From: Turritopsis dohrnii
Lineage: Eukaryota > Cnidaria > Hydrozoa > Anthoathecata > Oceaniidae
Direction: 5' to 3'
DNA length: 64,000 nucleotides
NCBI GenBank assembly: GCA_027922465.2
Contig: BQMF02000029.1
Coordinates: 1,364,001 to 1,428,000, forward strand
Part shown: piece after piece, positions 10,312 to 19,647 of the stretch
Layout: every line of letters begins with the position of its first letter
Position numbering within the stretch: the stretch's first letter is position 1
The notes under the pieces: generated by a model
Seen by the model: only the letters and a program-made list of their open reading frames with translations
Told to the model about the DNA's origin: nothing
Databases searched by the model: none
Position numbers and translations under genes: made by a program

Positions 10312-13300
10312 TGAGAGGATGGAACACATGCTCCCAGAATGCATTATGATCAAATTTAGGGCGCATTTATGTTATGTTTCTTAATATTTTACAAATTTTT
10401 CATTTCAATATTCCTTACTTACATTAATAAATTATGGCAACTTATAGTTCAAAAATTAATGATAAGCCTAAAAACGTCTGAGCCCAAATCGAAAAATTGA
10501 AAGATAATAAAAAAGGGCGTTCAAGGGGGCGCAAGCAACTGCAACAGTGTGACTGACTGACTGACTGACTGACTGACTGACAGACACGGGGAAATGCTTC
10601 CTTGCGGCGCTGACCAAAAAGTGGAAGTGCTGTTGACGAAGCCAGATTGAAAAGTTATGTAAAAGAATACACTAACGATTTTTATCAAGAAGTGTCTCGG
10701 TTTTGGACAAAAATTGCTGGCAAGTACTTTGGTATTAAAACACCTGCAAGTAAGAAAATTAAATGTCTAGAAGATCATTTTAAACGGAACATCACGTCTA
10801 AGGAAGTAGATGTGATTGACCCGGGAGAAGTTACTTAGATAGTGGACCAAGACGAAAAAGGACAAGAAAAAAAACGAAAAAATGAGAGGCCTCATGAAGT
10901 AGAGGTATTAAATAGGAATGCAAGCTTGGAGGAAACTGAAAAACAAAATGACAATGGAGGCAAAAGACATGGAGAAGTAGAGATACACAAAGAACGACCA
11001 GAAGGGAGAGGATCCTGCGAGAAAGAGCAAGAAGAAAAGGGAGTGGGAGAAAGAAAACGATGATGCAGAAAAGTTGAAAGATAAAAGCAGAGAGGAGAAA
11101 ATAAAAGAAAGAACAAGAAACGCTATGCATTTGAACAAATCGCGTAAAAGTTTTATGAATAATATTTAAAAACCATTCAATCCCTTCTGCACATGTGCAA
11201 GAAGAAAAGCAGCCAAAAGAATGCTTTTGATCGAAATTAAGTTAATTTTGTTTGGAAGAATAAGATGTCAAATTTCCTTTATTAACCCACAGACAAATAA
11301 AAAAATCTTGATCAATTTGGAATGACGACATCATGTTAGGAACTCCTACAGACAAAAACAAAATTAAAAAAAAGTGTATATCACAGATCAAAAAGTCAGT
11401 GCAAATTGAAAACTTTGTTCTTCAAACCACAAGTTAATCTGCAAATATTGAGATAGATATTGCAAAAATAAAGCATAAGGTAAAAACTACCTCAATGATT
11501 TATCATACCTCCGAAATTATGAAATCACCTAAAGTTAATACAACTGAAGACTAGTTCAAATATAAAGTGTCTTATACGACGGTGAAGAATTTATTGTACA
11601 ATGTGAAAAAACTTTGTGTTCCCCTCCAGAGATGATAAAAGAAGATCTAAGAATTACAAATTTAAGAACAAGTGGATTTTCATAACCAAGGACTTCCAAG
11701 ATATAAGTCTACATTATTACATGCATTCAAAAATAACTTTATATAATGTATATACCTCTGCATGGCAAAATTCTGTTTTTTTTGGTATGAAATATGTAAT
11801 ATTAAGGATATCTGATGACAGTATGACACACATTTTTAGTCATGTACTGTCAATGTTCCTAATTACAGACAGCCTTCCTAATTACGGACACAAAACAAAA
11901 CATATTCTCTAAATTAAAAACACAGCACACAGGATCTAATCTAGAATGGAAGGGCAGTGACCGGCAGAAGGAAAAAGGGAACATTATGAACATCCAAGGG
12001 GCACTTTTATTAGAAAAAGGTCAACTTGCGCTTTATTTCGGTGGGTTAAACCTGTGACCCCCCAATACAAGAGTGATTTTTGAAGTATTTAAAGTGAAAT
12101 AAATTTTAAAACAAAAGAACGTAGAGGGCAGCGTCCGATCAACAGACTCTCTTTCGGCCTAGATTAGACCCTGGCGCATCTCGTACTGTCAACCAAACCT
12201 CTAAATCAGAGATAAGCATATTTATTTCAATGCAATAAAATTACAGTTAGAATTTATTTTTCTTAATTTCAAAGATTTCTTTTACAACAGTTTCTTCTAA
12301 AATTGCCTGTTCTCTTGGGACCCACACACTGTTTTAGTGAGCTCTGTGTACAGTGATAACCATATTAACAGAAAAAAATGGCCACATGTAATATTGGTAA
12401 TACCATCACATGAAACAGAGGGCTTTGACTGGTTGTAAATTAGCTGAGGTATGATTCTAGAAAGTTAATTTCATCATAAAATAAATCAAATATATATATA
12501 TATATATATATAAAAAAGTTTTGTACGTCAATCAGAGGAGGAGGACATTTGTAGAGTATATATTAAAATTAGATATCATAATGAAAGGCCATTATGATTC
12601 TACATGGTCAATTCTTCACGTGTTGCTGCTAATAATTGCTCTGTCTCACAAAACATTTTATTCAGTTATACATGGAATCTTTGTTTACTTTTTATACCAT
12701 CAATGAATCTAATTACACATGGTACAAGATATCCTTGTAGGGGATATGCAGTCAGTGTTTTGAATTTCTATTTATTATGGTGATTCCAGTAATAAGGATC
12801 ATTAACAGTAAAAGTTAAAAAGTATATATATATTGGGGCTGGGGGCAGCTAAATGGCAGCATACAAGCATTCTTGATGTTCGAGCTGAGGAGGAAATTGA
12901 GCTGAGCTGTACCTGTCCAAAGCTTAAAAGGCTTTTTTACAACCCACACACACAACTTGTTTAAGCAAAGTCCAAAGACCTTTTGTGAGCCTTAATTTTT
13001 TCCAAAAAAAATAAAACGTGTCCTTTTCACTCTGCTTACAAAATATTGAGAAATTCAATTTAGAAAAGAATTATCTTTTTCATCTGCATTTTTTTTCAAA
13101 ATCAAATGAAATAAATTATGGTAACAGACCAAATCGATTATAGAAACTTACTATTTTTCAAAAGCACTTTTTCTGCAGTTTATTTTCAAACAGTTGATTG
13201 CTGAAGGTATCGCATGCGTGCGTACCATGAATATCTTAGACTGTGATTTGCAGGTGCAATGGCATAAAGGCTATTTTTTGGCTTCACGACGACGACGATC

Positions 13301-13350
13301 GGTTTGCATTCCAAACACCTCGCGTATCCGCGATTTGAAAAAGGAATAGC
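10312..13350. other. Gene-poor, purine-biased stretch
   Basis: Two open frames (10647-10838, residues such as NDFYQEVSRFWTKIAGKYFG, and the Lys/Glu-rich 10842-11063) might be remnants of the decayed transposase-like gene at 13357-14746, because both are purine-rich and charged, but nothing links them directly. From 11130 to 13350 I see no coding signal. An AT dinucleotide run lies at about 12491-12512. The stretch near 12120-12200 is less AT-rich than its surroundings but has no recognisable feature. Confidence 0.4.
10551..10580. repeat. GACT tetranucleotide microsatellite
   Basis: About seven tandem GACT units, ending in GACAGAC. This is a simple repeat in otherwise non-repetitive sequence. 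Confidence 0.9.
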
Positions 13351-13356
13351 AATCAT

Positions 13357-14746
13357 TTGTCGTTTGAAAGCGAAAAAGAGGAAACAGGCATAAACAGTTG
13401 TGGCAAGAGAAAAGAAATGATGAAAAGAAACAAAACAATCAAAACAAACAAGAAAAGGAGCAAGAAAATGAGAAAAACGAAGATGCTGACGATGAAAAAA
13501 GCCTTGCAAAACCTACTGAAATGCTTACCAACATGGCTGCAAAATATGTGCCAAAATTACTGTAGAACTAGGAAGAGAGCTTTTGAGGTAGCCAAACACC
13601 CTGAAAAAAACAAGAAGAGTCCCAAACACAAATGAAAGCAGGTATTGTATGATTGCAGAAGGTGAGGATAAAGTTAAAAGAAATAAGAATTCAAGGGATT
13701 ATGCAAGTCACAAGTTGATACATGACATTTGTGCGGAGACAGTTAATGAACAGTTAATGAACTCAAGAAAGATACTGAAAAATCCATCAACTGTAGCTTA
13801 CGTCGTCTCTATGGATCAAGTTCAGTACATGACAGAAATCCAGAACCAGTCAAATCAAACGCGAATAGTGACGTAGGGAGTGAATTAGAACTGGAAGAAA
13901 AATCAGATAACATCAATCAAAGTACAAGTGTTTTAGATGAAGTTGGTATAGATAAACAGACAGCCGATTTAATGACCAGAAGTAACATACCAAAGATGGA
14001 ATATTTCGCTTTGAATTATCTCTCTCCATGTTAAGAGAAGAATGTTCGAATTGGCGACGTTTACCTATCATAAGCAAAAGCAGTTGTCGGTTGTTTGGAA
14101 AGGGATACAATAAACTATTTGCGAGTCTGCTAAAGGTTCACAATCCGTACTGTAACTTCGTCTGTAAACACCAGCGAATAAAAAAAACGGGATTCGAGGA
14201 AGAAAATATCCACATTTTAGATTGGATACTTTCAATGCAAGCATTTAAACTCACAACAGTGATGTGGTTGAGATCAGGTTTGAAGGTAGTGTTTTGCATG
14301 ATATCAAAGACTTATATGCAGATCATATTAAAGGTACAGAAAGATCCATTTTGAAGGATTTTGTCGAAAAGAACTTAAAGACCCCGCCCTCAAAGATTTA
14401 TGCTGAGCGTTTAAGTGGTATCCCTCCTGATGTCTTTGCTGCAGGAAACAGACAAAAATCAGGGACAACACCAAAGGTTTTGCAACAAATTAAAAGTGAG
14501 GTTACATCTAGATACCGCAAAAGGAACTTTCTACACGAAGAAATACGGAAAGTAGAAGACAAGATCAAGCATGAAGGTGAAACGTTACCGACGAAAAGTA
14601 AAGAGAACGGGAAATTACTGGGTTATGTACAAAGTCTATCCGTTTCTCCAGACCTACGATTAGTACTTGCTACGGAAAACTTGATTCGCTTATAACACAA
14701 AACATGCACACACGACATCTTTCATATCGACGCAACAGGCAATGTT
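13357..14746 (+). pseudogene. Decayed transposase-like gene, truncated
   Basis: The best-preserved part is the open frame at 14264-14695, with residues such as VLHDIKDLYADHIKGTER and PPDVFAAGNRQKSG. Shortly after its stop, at about 14705-14746, another frame reads FHIDATGNVT, which resembles the first catalytic-Asp block (DATG) of large eukaryotic transposases. Upstream, 14040-14262 in the 14264 frame reads as protein-like segments broken by several TAA codons, and 13357-13876 is a Lys/Glu-rich charged region. Homology breaks at about 14746, where an unrelated direct repeat begins, so the catalytic half is missing. An alternative is a spliced gene with introns over the stops, but loss of everything after DATG argues for a pseudogene. 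The family is not identified. Confidence 0.45.
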
Positions 14747-14747
14747 A

Positions 14748-15028
14748 CACTTGCAATGTAGCTTCCAGACCTCTTGAATTTTGAATTCGCGTTTAACTGT
14801 GACCTCTTATTTCGTCAGATTTGGACTTTTTCCGGGAAGTTGAAATGTCACTGCAGGTCACTTATTCTTGTTTTGTGTCGGCCATGACATAGACATCAGG
14901 AGAATGAGAATTATTTTTGATGAAAACACTTGCAATGTAGTTTCCAAGCCTCCTGAATCTTCAGTTCGCGTTTAACTGTGACCTCTTATTTCGTCACACT
15001 TGGACTTTTTCCAGGAAATTTGGAATTG
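14748..15028. repeat. Imperfect direct repeat, two copies about 176 bp apart
   Basis: About 105 bases starting ACTTGCAATGTAG occur at 14748-14853 and again at about 14925-15028. Both copies contain TTCGCGTTTAACTGTGACC and TCTTATTTCGTCA. They differ by scattered substitutions. The tandem abuts the broken end of the transposase-like gene upstream. Confidence 0.75.
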
Positions 15029-16077
15029 ATAGAAACAAACAGTGATGTGGTATTTTTTGCCTAGATTTCGTGGTTTAGGGGAATGAAGAACAAAATCCGA
15101 AAGGGACATTCGCCTATCTCGTGAAACTACTATGCCTCCTCAATCGCTTACGCTCGCTGCGGGGGCAATATCACTTTCAAAGTGCTTTTCTGGAAATTTT
15201 GATAATTCGTCTCACAACGATTCAAAAGATGTTTTGAGATATTCTCTGTTTTTATTCTTATGTTTACTTTGATGTGATCCGTCGTGGCGTGGGAAAGTCC
15301 TTCCATATTGCTTTTGTTGGCTTCGTTCCGTTCCACCGTTTTTCGCTCACGTGGAGATTGATCAGAGAATTACACGAAGATCATTGCAAATATTTTTATG
15401 TCTAATTAGGACCAGTGAGGTGAAGGTTGTTTTGATTTTTTTTTTTGAAAGGGGGTGGGGGGGACAAAAAAGTTTGAAAAATTGGTTGACGTCATTTGTG
15501 TGAACAATCCCTTACGCAGAAATCTGAAAATTTCAAAGTTTCACTTTTACAAAACAATTTTTTTTAGAACAAAGGCTACTTTTCAAATATGCATAAGATT
15601 AACATGACTCAAATTAGCCTATTTTGAGTATTTCGTGGAAGAATTGAATCATTTCCATTGAATAATGAAATTTGGGTCTTATTTTAGGAATAGGGAATTA
15701 TTTTAAAACTGAAATTATCCCTTTTTTTAATATTCACCTTAATATTATCAGCATAATTTTACAAAGGAAGCTGTTATCCGTCACCCTACAATTTCAAAAA
15801 ATGAGCAACGACATGAATGAAGACGGTGAATAAAATCATGATGTGTCTGGTAGTTTAAGAATTTTCGACATTTTTTTTCGTCTTTTATTAGAATAAAATC
15901 TCACAAATGATGATGCATGAATTTTCACGAACAATTCTATGCGTTTTATATATCTTCTCAACTAATTAAATATTTCGACTTGGACTAATTTACGAAGTGT
16001 TTCAAATTTTCTTAAAATTTTCACCTATACTGACTGTACCATTCGTTTCACCTTTTTTAATTGGGTATATAAGTCCA
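15029..16077. other. Non-coding stretch with fragments of dispersed repeats
   Basis: Apart from the repeat end at 15105-15167, a G-rich segment at about 15450-15525, including GGTTGACGTCATTTGTG and AACAATCCC, matches 42900-42940 closely. No gene is supported. Confidence 0.5.
15105..15167. repeat. Solo terminal piece of the dispersed repeat also at 51310 and 59799
   Basis: The segment with CGTGAAACTACTATGCCTCC and the end GCTGCGGGGGCAAT matches the right-hand ends of the long repeats at about 52497-52550 and 60725-60780. Only the terminal ~60 bp is present here, so this is an end fragment or a short derivative. Confidence 0.7.
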
Positions 16078-16108
16078 ATGACTTGTACTTTATACGAATA
16101 TATAGACG

Positions 16109-17325
16109 TGACTAGTAACGCGGGTAAAAACTTTTACCAAGTTTAGCTTTGAAAAGGATGTGTCAAATTCGCCTTTCCCGTGTGCGTACCCCGTGTCGAA
16201 AATTTCAATTTGGCTATTGAAAACAGAAAACGCATCCATGTTGTAGAGCTCAAAAAACTGATCAAAAAAGTGTATGGGATCGTTTCGCTACGACCAACCG
16301 TTACTGAGATATCGTCGATCAAAGATTTTGATGACGTCATAGACGCAGTACCAAATAAAATTTAGGCCCAAATTTTGCGTCACCTCATCACACGTCTCGC
16401 GGAACCTAAAAAACGTCAGTTATCGCCATTGTTTCCCGAGATATTTTTTTTTTTTTTCACAAAATGTGTACAGTATATTTAACCTAAAATGAAAATTTTT
16501 CCAAGAAAAAGATAATATTGAATATTCATTAAGTAGTTCTAGTTATGTGCCATTTCGGCGAAGTCTATATCGGAGATAGATATCCCGAGATATTTCCCCC
16601 AAAACGTCGCGTTCGATTGGGGATGCAATGCAATGATTCCCCGTGATCATAAAAATAACTGACGTCAAAAGCCACGTACTTTTACACTAATCGTGAAAAA
16701 AGTGTCTCACGCCTTTACGTGGTTTTACGCGATCATAAGAAGAACTTGAAGGTAAATTTAAAAGAAATATATCACTCTCTAACATAAAAGTGGGATGCAC
16801 AACGCGGATTATTATAATAAGACTAGCAACCCGGGTAAAATTTTTTTACCAAGTTTAACTTCAAAAAGGATGTGTCAAATTCGCCTTTCCCGTGTGCAAA
16901 CCCTGTGACGAAAATTTCAATTTTGGATTTGGAAACAGAAAATGTATGTATGTTGTAGAGCTCAAAAACTGATCAAAAAAGTATATGAGATCGTTTCGTT
17001 GCGATCAACCGTTAAAGAGATATCGCCGATCAGGTTTTTGATCAGTTTTTCGACCTCTACAAGATGAATACATTTTCACTTTTACAATTCGGTGATTTAA
17101 TGTTTCGTCACGGGGTTCGCAAATGGGAAAGGTAAATATGACACATCCTTTTCGAAGTTAAACCCGAGTTATTAGTCTTATTATACTAATTCGCGTGTGT
17201 GCATACCACCTTTATTTTAGAGAGTGTTTTTTGTTTTGTTTTTAATTTACGGTCATAATCTTCTTAATCGTGGTCATGTAGCAGTGGTTATACCACGCAA
17301 GACACATTCACGATTAGTATAACAG
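16109..17325. repeat. Repeat family with tandem and inverted copies (CCGGGTAAAA unit)
   Basis: A unit starting GACTAGTAACGCGGGTAAAA at 16109 begins again at 16822 (GACTAGCAACCCGGGTAAAA), a period of about 713 bp. It contains AAGGATGTGTCAAATTCGCC, TTGTAGAGCTC, ATTTTGATGACGTCAT and, near its end, CACTCTCTAAAATAAAAG-like words with ATGCACAACGCGG. From about 17035 to 17325 a third copy runs in the opposite orientation, making a head-to-head inverted junction near 17035. Related pieces lie at 17667-17760, 29985-30240, 39600-39770, 54836-55180 and 55745-56060. There is no coding capacity; this is probably a non-autonomous TE family that inserts into itself. Confidence 0.75.
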
Positions 17326-17336
17326 CACGTGGCATT

Positions 17337-17666
17337 TATTTATTTATCTATTTGGTATTGTTTTACGTGGCTAGCCTCACTCAGTTGCTACTGCATCTGC
17401 TTTCCAGGAGGGGCCACGGCTTAGGTTGGAGGCTCCGAAGTATTTGACACTCGCATGAGTGACACAAACCCAATCAAGGGCCTGTGCTCTTCTGGATGAC
17501 CTCCTGCAACACCCGATATATCATCTACCCAATTTCCCTCACATGGCATGGGTCGACCCGACGCTATGGTACATTCACTCGCGCATGGTGAATCGCCGCC
17601 AAGTGGAATTGAACCCCGATCTCCCGCATGAAATACGAGAATGATAACCACTATACTACGGCGCCA
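17337..17666 (-). mobile_element. tRNA-derived SINE (tRNA-Glu/Asp-like head)
   Basis: Read on the minus strand, the first ~75 bases (17666 down to about 17590) resemble a tRNA. They have an A-box-like TAGTATAGTGGTTA, an anticodon arm CTCGT-ATTTCAT-GCGGG giving anticodon UUC, and a B-box GGTTCAATTCC. The acceptor and T-stem halves pair poorly, so this is not a working tRNA gene. The body is GC-richer than its surroundings, and the element ends in a short ATAA-type tail at about 17337-17350. This layout (tRNA head with pol III boxes, unrelated body, simple-repeat tail) is that of a SINE. It lies in the middle of the inverted repeat array; I could not find a convincing target duplication. Confidence 0.75.
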
Positions 17667-17939
17667 AAACAGTGTCTCTCGCCTCTATGTGGTTTTACGC
17701 GCAACTAAGAAGACGCAATGCAAGAACTTCAACATGGCGAACGCTTTTTCTGCGTAACGGAAAAGAAAGTCCTTTTTCAATTGCGCATTTAATTGTTACA
17801 AAAAATATTGTATGATACACATTAATTCCGTATAACTTAAAGAGTTTTTCGAGATGAAGATTGAAGTTGAAACAAGTGCACTTGTGTAGACTGATATTGA
17901 GTCAACGCGTACAAATTCCAATTGCGCATATACACCACC

Positions 17940-18490
17940 CGTTATTACTTCACGTCATGACTGCAGTAGATCATTCAAGAAAGTCGTTGGTTTAAAGATT
18001 CATCAAAGACATTACAAAAAACATGTGAAGGAAAAACCACCTGATAATCCGGATGATCCTGATTCCAACGGTGAAACATCAAACCGAAATGAAACAGTAA
18101 CAAACGTTTTATATAAATGGGGTCAAGTTAATGATAAGATTTTCGAAAACAACCTCAACCTTGTATACGAGAAAATAGTCTATTGGAGAAAAAATCTGTT
18201 TTTGTTACCAACTGGTCGGGCTGGAAAGCAGTATATCGAAGAGATCACCAGACTGATCCAATCTTGAGTCGGTAATACTGCCTTAAAGAACGTAGCTTTC
18301 AAGGCTATAATGGTTATGCCATAACTATTACTTCAGAAGCCATCAAAAATGAGTAAAGCGAAAGATCATTCAGCTGCACTTGAAAGACGAATGATATTGT
18401 GGAACGAGGGTAACATAAGACCAAAGGTGGCTCCTTACCTTCTGGAATGGATGCTGATGGCTGGCGGAGAATATTAACAAGAAACAGTTA
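17940..18490 (+). pseudogene. 5' part of a broken retroelement RT gene
   Basis: The frame covering 17950-18267 contains a possible partial C2H2 finger (HDCSRSFKKVVGLKIHQRH), then WGQVNDKIFENNLNLVYEKI and LLPTGRAGKQYIEEITRLIQ, and ends in a stop. The next 200 bases continue the same type of protein in pieces (LLLQKPSKMSKAKDHSAALE, WNEGNI) with stops. This order, GRAGKxFI-E then LLLQKPSKxSKxKDH, is what I recall upstream of the RT domain in a large cnidarian RT family. It is interrupted by a TA-flanked MITE at 18491. The gene is inactive here. Confidence 0.7.
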
Positions 18491-18793
18491 TGGGGATAGT
18501 TCGTAAACTCGACGAGCCTGTTACACGAAAAAAATCAATTACTTGTGAGAATTTTTTAAAACTGTTCTACTGAAACGGTACTTCAGAGATTTAAAGCCTT
18601 TTGTTGTATCAAAAGAAACATCGTTACTTTGCGCGCTTATTTCAAGTGTTGATGTGAAGTTTCTAATGAAGTTTCTAATGACTTTGTAGGGAAAAATTCA
18701 CGAACAACTCTGTTAAGTTGTATACAATTCCCTACAAATCTATAGAAAAATAGTTTCGTGTAAACGAAACATGATTTTTCCGAATCCCGCTAA
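18491..18793. mobile_element. Small TA-type MITE, copy A (303 bp)
   Basis: This block is about 90% identical by eye to 51393-51683 throughout, including ACTCGACGAGCCTGTTACAC and the end TTTTTCCGAATCCCGCTAA. It is preceded by TA. A 12-bp internal duplication (AAGTTTCTAATG) accounts for the extra length relative to the other copy. It interrupts the RT gene between the KDH region and the PLDKNPGLRPIG region. TA flanks and short imperfect TIRs suggest a Tc1/mariner-type MITE. Confidence 0.75.
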
Positions 18794-18799
18794 TGCAAA

Positions 18800-19016
18800 G
18801 CTTTCTCCAAGTTATAAAGAAAATGTGTTCGATCAAAAAAGAATCTTCGTCTTTAGAACCTCTTCTCGCATGTCGTCTGATCCCCTTGGACAAAAATCCT
18901 GGATTACGACCAATCGGCGTTAGTGAAATTCTTAGACGGATCGCTGGAAAAGTTGTCATTGGAGCGTTAAGGAATGATGTTCTATCTTCAGTTGGTTCAC
19001 TTCAAGTATGTGCCAG
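18800..19016 (+). pseudogene. RT gene, first palm segment
   Basis: The frame reads LLACRLIPLDKNPGLRPIGV, then EILRRIAGKVV and SSVGSLQVCA. These match the start of the RT palm in the cnidarian-expanded family (a RPIGVxEVLRRIxGK block followed by xGSLQxCAG). The frame runs directly into the left end of the N-RAG-type insertion at 19017. The next expected residues (G-H-D-A-G) are found 4.6 kb downstream at 23662. Confidence 0.8.
19013..19016 (+). repeat. Left 4-bp target-site duplication (CCAG, probably mutated CCGG)
   Basis: The RT frame implies an original site of GTATGTGCCGGTCATGA. The right junction keeps CCGG (23662-23665), while the left reads CCAG, a one-base difference compatible with CpG decay. 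The 4-bp length is an inference from the restored RT frame. Confidence 0.6.
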
Positions 19017-19039
19017 TGTAGCAGATTATTTTAACTCCC

Positions 19040-19190
19040 TGGGAAAAATGACTCCCCCAGTTAAAATAAACTAGGAAATAATGACTCCCCTAGAGTAGAA
19101 ATTTCCTAGTAAATAATGACTCCCTTAGTAAATAATGACTCCCCATTATTTCGGATTGAAAAATGTCAGGGAGTCAAAATAAACTAGTCA
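19040..19190 (+). repeat. Left subterminal array of AATGACTCCC words
   Basis: AATGACTCCC recurs four times within about 110 bp, followed by one inverted copy (GGGAGTCAAAATAAACTAG). The array mirrors 23470-23640. Such arrays at element ends often serve as transposase-binding sites; that function is inferred. Confidence 0.75.
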
Positions 19191-19647
19191 TGACCCACGG
19201 CTGTTTCAGTAGCTTGGTTTCGCGAAACTCAGACTGAGCATGCGCGATTTTCAATTACAAAAATATACATTGTCTTCTTCGCCATTCCTTCTCCACCATC
19301 TGTGGGGATTTTAAGGGCCAAAAAATCCCCCATTGCCAATTAATAAAAACAAAGTAAAACCACCATGATGGAGTTCAATACATATATTTTCCAAACAAAA
19401 AGTCATAGTGGTCAGATTGCAATGACAAACCCGCGAATTTTCAAATTTGAGAAAGCCACTAAGAATCCTGCTGAAAGACCGTACCACTTCTGTGCAGCTT
19501 TTCCCAAACTTACGAAGTTTTGCCACAGGAAAAAGAACATTACAGATAATAACATTATATTAACCTACTTTTTTAACATCGTTACACATTGCAAACATTT
19601 TTTTACAAAAAGTTACTAGGCACCAAAATTTGGCCATTTTACCTGTC

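Noticed and set aside
10550..10582. CRISPR-like array at the GACT run
   Set aside because: It is a simple tetranucleotide microsatellite without spacers, in a eukaryotic sequence.
11616..11912. 98-codon plus-strand ORF as a gene
   Set aside because: Low-complexity translation of AT-rich DNA, no motif, no splice context.
17590..17666. Functional tRNA-Glu gene
   Set aside because: Acceptor and T stems do not pair properly, and the sequence continues into a SINE body with a tail.
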